In this document: positions 44,588 through 51,213 of the stretch, one piece after another
Layout of the letters: each line of letters starts with the position of its first letter
Numbering within the stretch: position 1 is the first letter of the stretch
Origin: Calditrichia bacterium
GTDB taxonomy: Bacteria; Calditrichota; Calditrichia; Calditrichales; J004
DNA: 51,213 bases
Direction: 5' to 3'
NCBI GenBank assembly: GCA_026991535.1
Contig: JALXBH010000189.1
Span: forward strand, 1 to 51,213
Notes under the pieces: generated by a model
What the model was told of the DNA's origin: nothing
Database searches by the model: none
The model's input: the letters and a program-made list of their open reading frames with translations, nothing else
Position numbers and translations under genes: made by a program

Positions 44588-45469
44588 TTAATTTTCGGGG
44601 TAGGTGGAAAATCCATCTTCCTCGCTCCAAACCAATTTGGGAAAATACAATTTATCATCAATCCCCGCAAACGCACGTTCACGCCCGTAGCCCAGATTAT
44701 GGGAAAAATACCGCACACCTTCAATTTCTCGATAGCGGTTACGGTGTTGATGGCCGTATATGTGAAAAACAGAACCCATGGCCCGTAGTTGAATATCCAG
44801 ATGGGCGCTGCCGGCAAAACGGCTAAAGTTAAATTTCGGATGGGGGTCTTTAAAGGGACGGCCCTGTTTATCCACGGGCCTTTTCAGGCTCATTATCAAA
44901 TCACGGCGGGGCAAAAAATGGCTAAAGGACAATACGGGCGCCTGAAAAAAACGGGTATCGTGCTCCAGATTCCGGCCTAAGAAAAAATCGGAGGCGTTAT
45001 CCGCGCCGTCAAAAACCGGCCAGACTATATGATAGTCGTCCATCCATACCTTAAGGCCGGGGTCTTCCCCCGGTTTGCGCATATAAAGGCTGTCAGGCCC
45101 TTCCTCCGGTTTAACATACCAGGAGAAGAGTGGCAGAACACAGAGCGAAGGAGTCTCCTCCCCTATCAGGCGCGGACTGTATTCAACCTCGCAGGAGGCG
45201 CATACATTCAGCACCTTATAAAATTTCTCCAGGGAATGGCTGTATCCGTCCCGGCGTATCCATAAATCGTGATTGCCGGGAACAAAGAATACACGCGCAA
45301 AGCGATGCTTCAGCAAAAGAAGCGTTTTCTCCAGGATGCCGATATCATCGCTGATGTCACCGGCCACGATTATTATATCGGAAGTGTAATCTTCCAGAGA
45401 GAGGTTGCTCACCCAGCGCATGTTTTCCCGGAAGTCGGTATGCAGATCGGAAATGGCCCAGACGCGCAT
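44588..45469 (-). CDS. Calcineurin-like metallophosphoesterase
   Basis: 293 aa, cytosolic. Metal-binding motifs in order: DLH (D8, H10), GD at G37-D38, GNHD at 65-68, and GHQHRNR near the C-terminus with a His upstream in SFSHFLP. This is the classical order of the family and all ligands are kept. No family-specific substrate sign is seen. The SMR transporter gene ends 2 nt upstream, so it lies in the egtD-SMR-phosphoesterase unit. Confidence 0.9.
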   Translation of the reverse strand: MRVWAISDLHTDFRENMRWVSNLSLEDYTSDIIIVAGDISDDIGILEKTLLLLKHRFARVFFVPGNHDLWIRRDGYSHSLEKFYKVLNVCASCEVEYSPRLIGEETPSLCVLPLFSWYVKPEEGPDSLYMRKPGEDPGLKVWMDDYHIVWPVFDGADNASDFFLGRNLEHDTRFFQAPVLSFSHFLPRRDLIMSLKRPVDKQGRPFKDPHPKFNFSRFAGSAHLDIQLRAMGSVFHIYGHQHRNRYREIEGVRYFSHNLGYGRERAFAGIDDKLYFPKLVWSEEDGFSTYPEN

Positions 45470-45471
45470 AA

Positions 45472-45831
45472 TCAGGAGTGAAAGATGCGCAGGCCCACAA
45501 TGCCTGCAATAATCAGCATGATGCTCAATATACGGGCCAGGGTGACCGGCTCGCTAAACAACAGGAAACCACCCACCACGGTGCCTACAACCCCTATGCC
45601 GGTCCAGGCGGCGTAGGCTGCGCCAACGGGTAAATAGCGTACACTGATGCTTAACAGCCAGACGCTAACCGCCATAGTCGCCAAAACAAAAAAAACCGGA
45701 GCGAGGCGTGAAAAACCCTCCGTGTATTTCAGGCCAAGAGCCCAGGCCGTTTCAAACAATCCGGCCAGGCTTAACAACACCCAGGCCTGACCGTTACTCA
45801 GGTGCGATAGCGAAATATTCAATTTAAACAA
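45472..45831 (-). CDS. SMR-family transporter, Gdx/SugE type (guanidinium exporter subtype)
   Basis: 119 aa with four membrane helices. The central Glu is E27 in GLFETAWALGLKYT, and the PVGAAYAAWTGIGVVGTVVGG segment is the Gdx/SugE signature rather than the EmrE one. Gdx proteins export guanidinium in exchange for protons. About 12 residues precede the usual family start. It overlaps the end of egtD by 8 nt. No guanidine riboswitch is apparent, since the gene lies inside an operon. Confidence 0.88.
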   Translation of the reverse strand: MFKLNISLSHLSNGQAWVLLSLAGLFETAWALGLKYTEGFSRLAPVFFVLATMAVSVWLLSISVRYLPVGAAYAAWTGIGVVGTVVGGFLLFSEPVTLARILSIMLIIAGIVGLRIFHS

Positions 45832-46780
45832 CCTTTAAGTAGTGTATGCTAAAATAGCGGCGCTCATCCGTCCAGACCCGTTGCGGTTGAAATCCGGCTT
45901 CGCGCGCCAACTGCCGGAATTCTTCTATATCATATTTATAGGAAGATTCCGTCCAGATAGACTCATTTTCTTCAAACTCAATTACCGAGCCGTTTATGCT
46001 GACCCGCTGTTTGTCATTGCTGACTATGTGCATCTCTATGCGGCCGGCCTCGGCGTTGTACAGCGCCTTGTGTTCAAACTTGTCCAGATCAAAATCACTG
46101 CCCAGTTCCCTGTTCAGCCGTTCCAGTTGGTTCAGGTTAAAGGCGGCGGTCAGCCCCCGGGCGTCGTTGTAGGCGGCGTGTAAAACACGTTCATCCTTTT
46201 TTAAATCCACGCCGATAATCAGGCCGCTGCCCCGGCCGCACACGGCGGCCATATTTTGCAAAAAGGCGCGTGCTTCATCCCGGTGAAAATTACCGATGGT
46301 GGATCCCGGAAAGTAAACGACTCTTTTTTCTACCTGCGTACGCGGTTGCGGCAAGCCAAAAGGCTTGCTGAAATCGGCACAGACCGGAATAACCTCCAGG
46401 CGCGGATAACGACGGGCTATGGCGGCGGCGCTTTCTTTTAAAAAAGCGCAGGATATGTCTATGGGCACATAAACCTCTATGCCGCTTTTCGCATCCAGAA
46501 TGCGCTTTATTTTTTCGCTGCTGCCGCTGCCGTATTCTATCAGCATGACCCGGCGCCCAATCACCTCCACCATTTCATCCATATATTTTTCCATAATGGA
46601 TAATTCGGTGCGTGTTACATAATACTCATCCAGGTCGCAAATCGCGTCAAACAGCTTTGAACCGCGCTCATCATAAAAGTATTTACTGGGCAGGGTTTTG
46701 GGACGCAGGCTCAGTCCAGATAAAACTTCACGGTACATGGCTTTTATTCCCGTATCATCCTTTTTTACTTCAGGCTCCAT
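45824..46780 (-). CDS. egtD: L-histidine N-alpha-methyltransferase, EgtD-like
   Basis: 318 aa. EgtD trimethylates histidine to hercynine with SAM, the first step to ergothioneine. Family pattern: LPSKYFYDERGSKLFDAICDLDEYYVTRTE (about 30-59), SAM motif LIEYGSGSSEKI, and VYFPGSTIGNF, then a C-terminal ESSYKYDIEEF. EgtB, which usually sits beside it, is absent from this window, so the whole pathway cannot be claimed. AAGGA lies upstream of the ATG. The SMR gene follows with an 8-nt overlap, and DUF427 precedes it by 9 nt. Confidence 0.92.
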   Translation of the reverse strand: MEPEVKKDDTGIKAMYREVLSGLSLRPKTLPSKYFYDERGSKLFDAICDLDEYYVTRTELSIMEKYMDEMVEVIGRRVMLIEYGSGSSEKIKRILDAKSGIEVYVPIDISCAFLKESAAAIARRYPRLEVIPVCADFSKPFGLPQPRTQVEKRVVYFPGSTIGNFHRDEARAFLQNMAAVCGRGSGLIIGVDLKKDERVLHAAYNDARGLTAAFNLNQLERLNRELGSDFDLDKFEHKALYNAEAGRIEMHIVSNDKQRVSINGSVIEFEENESIWTESSYKYDIEEFRQLAREAGFQPQRVWTDERRYFSIHYLKVV

Positions 46781-46789
46781 ACTTTTTCC

Positions 46790-47074
46790 TTACGATTCCG
46801 AAACGTCCACACCGCGCCAAAAGGCAATATAGCCTTCTATGGGCCTGGCCGCTTCCTTTGTTTTCGGGTAATACCATGCGGCGTCGCGGTTTTCCTTTCC
46901 ATCCACGCTCAGGGTGTAATAACTGGCGATCCCTTTCCAGGGACAACTGGTGTGCGTTTGGCTCTCTTCCAAATATTCCCGGCGCACGCTGGCGGGCGGA
47001 AAATAGTGATTGCCTTCCACGACGATGGTCTCATCGCTCTCGGCCACAACCTTACCATTCCATACTGCCTTCAT
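46790..47074 (-). CDS. DUF427 domain protein
   Basis: 94 aa. The family pattern MKAVWNGKVVAESDETIVVEGNHYFP, then HTSCPWKGIASYYTL and AAWYYPKTKEAARPIEGYIAFW is complete. DUF427 proteins are small beta-rich cytosolic proteins of unknown activity. I start at ATG 47074 behind AGGAG; an upstream ATG at 47101 adds nine residues. It precedes egtD by 9 nt, which may hint at a shared process, but this is only context. Confidence 0.9.
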   Translation of the reverse strand: MKAVWNGKVVAESDETIVVEGNHYFPPASVRREYLEESQTHTSCPWKGIASYYTLSVDGKENRDAAWYYPKTKEAARPIEGYIAFWRGVDVSES

Positions 47075-47166
47075 AAAATCTCCTAAAATGTTCGCCCACA
47101 AAGTCCCGAATGGATATCACGTTTTTATCACAGAGATAAAATAAGTATCTGCCAAAACAGACGCAG

Positions 47167-47763
47167 CTACTCTTCGTTATCGGCCATCTCTTCCCGCAGG
47201 CGCACCGGCCCCTGGTTTTCTGGAATTTTGCCCTTCATGCCGGCATAAAAATCACGCAGGCGCTGCATATCCTCGGGTATATTACCGCTGGGCATAAAAG
47301 AGGGACCAATACCGGCCACCTTATTTTCCCAGTCTTCATAGCCCATGGCAATGGGTACCCCGGCCGCCAGGGCAATGCGATAAAAGCCGCTTTTCCAATA
47401 GGGCGCCCTGGAGCGGGTGCCGTCGGGGGCTATCACAAAGGCAAAGCGATCATGTTTTTTTATCTGTTCGGCTATCTGCTCCACAAAATTGGTACGTTTA
47501 CGGCGATTTACCGGTACACCGCCCAGCCACAGCATATACTTTCCGAATAAGCCTTTAAACAGCGTGTCCTTGGCCGCCCATTTAAATTCAATCCCCATCA
47601 CATAGGAAGCCAGCAGCATAACCACCAAATCCCAGTTGGAAGTATGCGGTACCGCCAGCAATACAAATTTTTCCGAGGGGGGCGTGGTGTACTCCACTTT
47701 CCATCCAAACAGACGCAGAACGGCGCCGGAGAGGCGCGCGGACCATTTTTTATTTTCTGGCAT
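47167..47763 (-). CDS. PlsC-type acyltransferase (1-acylglycerol-3-phosphate acyltransferase family)
   Basis: 198 aa. The acyltransferase motif HX4D is PHTSNWD (H40, D45); block III is IAPDGTRSRAPYWKSGFYRIAL (about 111-132), and GVPVNRRKR is block II. No strong membrane helix is seen, only an amphipathic front part. The substrate could be lysophosphatidate or another lysolipid. The start at 47763 overlaps the EamA gene by 14 nt; a longer frame (47835) reads antisense-like Cys/Trp-rich sequence and is not supported. Confidence 0.87.
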   Translation of the reverse strand: MPENKKWSARLSGAVLRLFGWKVEYTTPPSEKFVLLAVPHTSNWDLVVMLLASYVMGIEFKWAAKDTLFKGLFGKYMLWLGGVPVNRRKRTNFVEQIAEQIKKHDRFAFVIAPDGTRSRAPYWKSGFYRIALAAGVPIAMGYEDWENKVAGIGPSFMPSGNIPEDMQRLRDFYAGMKGKIPENQGPVRLREEMADNEE

Positions 47764-48628
47764 CGATTTTTCCCGGTTTATATAAAACTTTTTTTTCCGT
47801 AAGCCACAGGGCGCCCAGCACAAACAAACCGCCAAAGGTCAGACGGGCAATATCCGCCTTCTCGCCGAAAAAAACAAGGGCTACCGCGATGGCCAGCGGT
47901 ATTTTTAAATTATTGAACACGGCCAGAGTCCCCGCATTAACAAGGGTCGCTCCCCTGTTCCATAAAAAGAAACCGAGTCCCGAGGCCACAAGACCAAGGT
48001 AGATCAGAGTCAGCCATTGTCCGGTTTCCAGACCCCGGGGAACGATTTCGCCGAAGGCCAGCACATAAACCAGGGTAAGAGATACCGCCCCGAGGAAGAA
48101 AGCGCCCATGGGGGAAGCGTCACCGGTCTCTCTGTTTTTATTGCGCCATATTTTATAGGCCACCTGACCGGCGGCAAATGAGAGGTTGGCTCCCTGAATC
48201 ATGAAAAAGCCCAGGGTCAGCGCATAGCTTTTTCCGGGTTCGTAAACGATAGCGCCCGTTCCGGTCACGGCAATAATGGCCGCAAGTAAATTCCTGCTGT
48301 TCAGACGCCTGTTGTAAAGATCATACATAAGAGACACATAAAGAGGGGTTGAGACGGTAAACAGGGCCACCTGCCAGGCCGTCAGCCATTTAAAGGAATT
48401 AATGTAAAGCAGATACATCAGCCCGAATTGAACCATGCCACTGAAAAAGGCCGCGAGGAAGGCGGCGCGCCCCTTTCGCCAAAGGGCGGGCAAAAAAGGC
48501 GCGAAAACAACAAAGGACAACAGAAGCCTGAAAAAAGCCACAAAGCCGGCATCGACACCGCTAAGTTCACCTTTGATGAGACTGAAGGAAAATGCCCACA
48601 GGATGGATACGGACAAGAGATTGATCAT
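47750..48628 (-). CDS. EamA/DMT-superfamily transporter
   Basis: 292 aa with ten membrane helices in two EamA repeats of five each. The repeats start with LLSVSILWAFSFSLIKGELSGVDAGFVAFFR and LSFAAGQVAYKIWRNKNRE. Such transporters move amino acids, nucleotides or other metabolites; direction and substrate are not predictable. It is the promoter-proximal gene of the minus-strand group ending at copZ-like, or of a subset of it, and is divergent from the ppiD-like gene. Confidence 0.88.
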   Translation of the reverse strand: MINLLSVSILWAFSFSLIKGELSGVDAGFVAFFRLLLSFVVFAPFLPALWRKGRAAFLAAFFSGMVQFGLMYLLYINSFKWLTAWQVALFTVSTPLYVSLMYDLYNRRLNSRNLLAAIIAVTGTGAIVYEPGKSYALTLGFFMIQGANLSFAAGQVAYKIWRNKNRETGDASPMGAFFLGAVSLTLVYVLAFGEIVPRGLETGQWLTLIYLGLVASGLGFFLWNRGATLVNAGTLAVFNNLKIPLAIAVALVFFGEKADIARLTFGGLFVLGALWLTEKKVLYKPGKIDARK

Positions 48629-48700
48629 GGAATGAAAATTAAAGAACGGCGGGGATAAATAGCAACCGGATTCCCATTAATTTGAAAAAGAGAGAAACAT

Positions 48701-48729
48701 TTGAACTTTTTAGGGGCAACCTTTAAATT
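48701..48729 (+). promoter_or_regulatory. Possible sigma-70 promoter of the ppiD-like gene
   Basis: TTGAAC (48701-48706) and TAAATT (48724-48729) with a 17-nt spacer lie about 70 nt before the ATG in a divergent intergenic region. Both hexamers match the consensus partly. There is no functional evidence. Confidence 0.4.
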
Positions 48730-48800
48730 TATAGGCTTTTCTACTAACAACGACCGACATAACGAATTTTTCCATAGGAACTTAAGGAGAACAAAGCGCT

Positions 48801-50606
48801 ATGATGACAAAAATGCGCCAAATGAGCAAGATGATATTCTGGGTTGTAGGGCTCGCCTTTATTGCCCTGATTGTTTTTGAGTGGGGCGCGGATGTTAACC
48901 GCGGCGGGGGCGATACGACCCTGGGAGAAGTAAACGGGCAAAAACTATCCCTACAGGAATTTAACGATCTCTACCGGGCCGCGCTGGAAAACGAACGGGC
49001 GCGGACAAAGGGCGAGCTTTCCGAATTAAGAAGCCAACAAATCCGGGATCAGGTTTGGGAACAGTTTGTTCAGCGTGTGCTGCTTAGGGAAGAAATGGAA
49101 AAGTTGCATATCGCCGTTTCCGATTCCGAAATCGTCTATCAAATTATGAATCATCCCCTGGATGAATTCAAGAAGGACCCCGCCCTGCAGACCAATGGTA
49201 TTTTCGACATGAAAAAATACCAGGCGGCCCTCTCCAACCCGAATATTCCCTGGGCACAGATCGAGGACTTTTACCGTCAACAGATTCCATTTCAAAAACT
49301 GCAGAACCTCATAACCAGCTCCGTACGCGTAAGTCCGGCGGAAATAAAGGATGAGTTTATCCGTAAGAATGTTAAGGCCAAGGTGGAGTATCTGGCCGTG
49401 CTCAGTAACCGCTTCCGTACCCAAACCGACGTTACCGACGGGGAACTGGAGGAGTGGTACGAAAAACACAAGGATGAATATAAACGTGACGAAAGCCGTG
49501 ACCTGGCCTATGTTTTGTTTGAGATAAAGCCCACCGCGCGCGATACGCAGATCGTGTTTAACGAAATCGACAAGATAAAGGAGCGCCTTGCCCTTGGTGA
49601 GGATTTCAACCTGCTGGCCCTGCAATATTCAGAAGACCCCAGTGTTTCCGAAAACCGCGGAGACCTGGGATATTTTGAACGTAAGGCCATGGTTCCGGCA
49701 TTCAGTGATGCGGCTTTTTCCGCAAAACCCGGCGAAGTAATCGGGCCGGTAAAAACCAACTACGGCTACCATATCATAAAGGTTGAAGACAAGAAAAAGA
49801 TAGACGGTGTTGAAAAAGTGAAAGCCAGCCACATCCTGCTTAAGATTGTGGCCGGCCCCAGCACCCTGGCCGAACAGGAAGACAAAGCCCAGGCTTTTTC
49901 CAGGGATGCCAAGGAAAACGGTTGGGATGAAACCGTGGCCGCTGACAATTATGAAGTTAAAACCACCGGCTATTTTGAGGAAAAAAGCGGTTTTATTCCC
50001 GGTATCGGACGTAATGCCGCCATTATGGCTTTTGCCTTTATGAATGAAAAAGGGGAGGTTTCCGGAATATATTCCCTAAACAACAATAAAGCCTATGCTG
50101 TTTTTAAAGTGAACGACATTCTGCCCGCGGGATACAAGCCCCTGGCCGATGTGCGTGCCCTGGTTGAAAATGAAGTCCGTTTTGACAAGGCCCGTTCCCT
50201 GGCCCGCGCCTATGCCTCGCGGATTGAACCCGATGTAAAAGCCGGCAAGGCCTTTAAAACCATTGCCGAGGCGGATACCGGTAAAATAGTTAAATATGAT
50301 GTAACCCGTATGTTTGCCCTTAGCGAATCGGTTCCCGGCGTTGGCAAAATTCCGGAATTCAACGGCACCGCCTTCCGGTTAAAGCCCGGAGAGGTCTCGG
50401 AGATGATCGATACTGAATCGGGAATGTTTTTTGAAAAGCTGATTGAAAAAAGTGCATTTGACAGCACGGCCTTTAATGATCAAAAGGAACTGATTCGTCT
50501 GCGTATCCTTAATGCACGCCGGCAGGCTGTTTTCAGTAAGTGGTACCAGCAGCTTAAGGATAACGCCGATATTGTGGACAACCGGAAGAAGTTTAATATC
50601 TTTTAG
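48801..50606 (+). CDS. PpiD/SurA-like peptidyl-prolyl isomerase and chaperone
   Basis: 601 aa. A single N-terminal membrane helix (about 11-27, MIFWVVGLAFIALIVF) anchors the protein with its bulk in the periplasm. A SurA-type N-domain follows (NGQKLSLQEFNDLYRA...). A parvulin domain is clear (about 230-335: AYVLFEIKP, EDFNLLALQYSEDPSVSENRGDLGYFERKAMVPAFSDAAF, GPVKTNYGYHIIKVE). A second, less conserved parvulin-like domain starts at KASHILLKI. It helps fold outer-membrane or exported proteins. AAGGAG lies 11 nt before the first ATG; the second ATG codon follows directly. A strong terminator closes the gene. Confidence 0.9.
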   Translation: MMTKMRQMSKMIFWVVGLAFIALIVFEWGADVNRGGGDTTLGEVNGQKLSLQEFNDLYRAALENERARTKGELSELRSQQIRDQVWEQFVQRVLLREEMEKLHIAVSDSEIVYQIMNHPLDEFKKDPALQTNGIFDMKKYQAALSNPNIPWAQIEDFYRQQIPFQKLQNLITSSVRVSPAEIKDEFIRKNVKAKVEYLAVLSNRFRTQTDVTDGELEEWYEKHKDEYKRDESRDLAYVLFEIKPTARDTQIVFNEIDKIKERLALGEDFNLLALQYSEDPSVSENRGDLGYFERKAMVPAFSDAAFSAKPGEVIGPVKTNYGYHIIKVEDKKKIDGVEKVKASHILLKIVAGPSTLAEQEDKAQAFSRDAKENGWDETVAADNYEVKTTGYFEEKSGFIPGIGRNAAIMAFAFMNEKGEVSGIYSLNNNKAYAVFKVNDILPAGYKPLADVRALVENEVRFDKARSLARAYASRIEPDVKAGKAFKTIAEADTGKIVKYDVTRMFALSESVPGVGKIPEFNGTAFRLKPGEVSEMIDTESGMFFEKLIEKSAFDSTAFNDQKELIRLRILNARRQAVFSKWYQQLKDNADIVDNRKKFNIF

Positions 50607-50628
50607 CTTAAGGGCTACTCTGTTAATT

Positions 50629-50661
50629 ACCCCCGGCGCTACTGCGTCCGGGGGTTTTTTA
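50629..50661 (+). terminator. Rho-independent terminator after the ppiD-like gene
   Basis: ACCCCCGG (50629-50636) pairs with CCGGGGGT (50648-50655) around an 11-nt loop, and T residues continue to 50660. It begins 22 nt after the stop codon. Confidence 0.9.
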
Positions 50662-50699
50662 TTGGAGGGAATACGCTCTATCTAAGCCTTACAGAGCCT

Positions 50700-51085
50700 C
50701 GCAGGGATAACCCGCGCATTCATTCGCGGGGCGGATGGTAGCGTACCACCCTCGAAAGAATCCGAATCATCGGATTCGGGTTGAGACCAGGATAACCTTA
50801 TATAACGATCCAACCTTAGTAGCCCCGGGTGTTTAAAATATTTTTGACCTTAATTAGCTTATTTTTTGATGTGGCGGTATGAATAAGGTAATAAGATTAT
50901 TTTTTTGGTTTACTTTTTTCTACTAAGGTTGGGGTGGAAAATAAGGTTTGGTCTTCTTATAAGACGTTATACCTCCCCGATTGAAATTGGGGGTTAACCG
51001 AATCCTTTCCGGCCCTGTGAGGGAATGAATATAACCCAAAGCCACATAGGCTTAACCCGCGCATTCATTCGCGGGGTGGATGGAC
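50700..51085 (+). repeat. Palindromic repeat array 3 (A-B-TIR element-C-A, plus strand)
   Basis: Third locus of the family, downstream of the ppiD-like gene. A copies at 50711-50730 and 51056-51075 (both with one base change, GCGCATTC), B at 50758-50777 (GAATCCGAATCATCGGATTC), C at about 50975-50992 (CCCCGATTGAAATTGGGG, with a compensating G-U). The A-to-A distance is 345 bp, identical to array 1. A TIR element occupies 50810-50932 between B and C. A loose fourth hairpin precedes the second A, ending in GCCACATAGG as in the other arrays. Confidence 0.9.
50810..50932. mobile_element. MITE-like element, copy 2 (13-bp perfect terminal inverted repeats)
   Basis: 123 bp, begins CCAACCTTAGTAG and ends CTACTAAGGTTGG. 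Its interior is the reverse complement of 32891-33016 apart from a few substitutions and short indels. It holds no coding frame. Sequence on the hairpin-B side (ATATAACGAT next to the TIR) is also shared between the two copies, so the repeat unit and its insert were probably copied together. Confidence 0.6.
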
Positions 51086-51102
51086 ACGGAAGTTGCCTGA
51101 AA

Positions 51103-51213
51103 AGTGGAGCTGAATCCCGAGGCTTCGGGAAACCGCTGACCTCTTGCTTTGGGTCAATATAAAAAAAGCCCATCCTGCGACGAGCTTTACAGTGGAGCTG
51201 AGTCCCGAGGCTT
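51103..51213. repeat. Direct repeat pair with an internal palindrome, cut by window end
   Basis: AGTGGAGCTGAATCCCGAGG begins a 23-bp sequence at 51103-51125 that recurs at 51191-51213 with one change, 88 bp later. The first copy continues into the palindrome TCCCGAGGCTTCGGGA (51115-51130), a 6-bp stem with a 4-nt loop. The second copy stops at the window edge. It is different in sequence from the A-B-C family directly upstream. No gene is seen between 51085 and the end. Confidence 0.65.

Overview
The window is a dense bacterial chromosome segment with about 52 protein-coding genes, four tRNAs and a probable 6S RNA. Operons are compact, with frequent ATGA or 1-nt overlaps and clear Shine-Dalgarno sequences. 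Several features suggest a member of the FCB superphylum, in or near Calditrichota: the order pheT-zapB-like-zapA-6S-rny, a PorV/PorQ-family outer-membrane protein, an NFACT/RqcH-like protein, PspC/LiaI-like membrane proteins, and PASTA proteins without a kinase. This placement is inferred from gene content and style only. No marker gene was searched.

Layout. 1-5.2 kb (minus strand): 5' part of leuS, a fused polyprenol-kinase/DUF92 membrane protein, tRNA-Pro(CGG), DUF368 transporter, pcm, GT2 glycosyltransferase, tRNA-Pro(GGG) with its terminator. 5.2-8.8 kb: MerR regulator, DUF58 protein, small Cys4 membrane protein, folD, ymdB. 8.8-17.9 kb: a translation and cell-division block, transcribed as tRNA-Tyr, tRNA-Val, thrS, infC (AUC start), rpmI, rplT, terminator, pheS, pheT, zapB-like, zapA, 6S RNA, rny, ymdB, folD. 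18-29.6 kb: aroA-aroE, GNAT, LiaI/PspC membrane pair, greA, rel, dnaB, udg, coaB, gmk, yicC. 29.8-32.7 kb (plus strand): NFACT protein and a TPR protein. 33.2-39.5 kb (minus): PorV-like protein, second dolichol-kinase-like protein, PASTA protein, dtd, dnaE. 39.8-41.9 kb (plus): DUF1015 and a predicted beta-barrel protein. 42.6-48.6 kb: copZ-like, Trm112-like, M28 peptidase, metallophosphoesterase, Gdx/SugE-type SMR transporter, egtD, DUF427, PlsC-like acyltransferase, EamA transporter. 48.8-50.6 kb (plus): a PpiD/SurA-like chaperone.

The most unusual non-coding structure is a modular palindromic repeat family. It fills all three gene-free stretches longer than 300 bp (32.7-33.15, 41.9-42.5 and 50.7-51.1 kb). 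Each unit carries three different hairpins in a fixed order, A (CCCGCGAATTCATTCGCGGG), B (GAATCCGATTCATCGGATTC) and C (CCCCCGATTGAAATCGGGGG), followed by a looser fourth hairpin. The A-to-A period is 214-215 bp at the middle locus. It is exactly 345 bp at the two outer loci, where a 123-126 bp element with perfect 13-bp terminal inverted repeats (CCAACCTTAGTAG/CTACTAAGGTTGG) sits between B and C.

The most unusual protein observation is in RNase Y. Its HD motif reads His-Lys, and other metal-ligand positions also look degenerate, so it may not be catalytic even though its KH domain and synteny are conserved. Other points worth attention are the VTE5-like/VTE6-like fusion, a CoaB without a CoaC domain, an NFACT protein that seems to lack the Asp-Arg motif, and the rare infC start codon.
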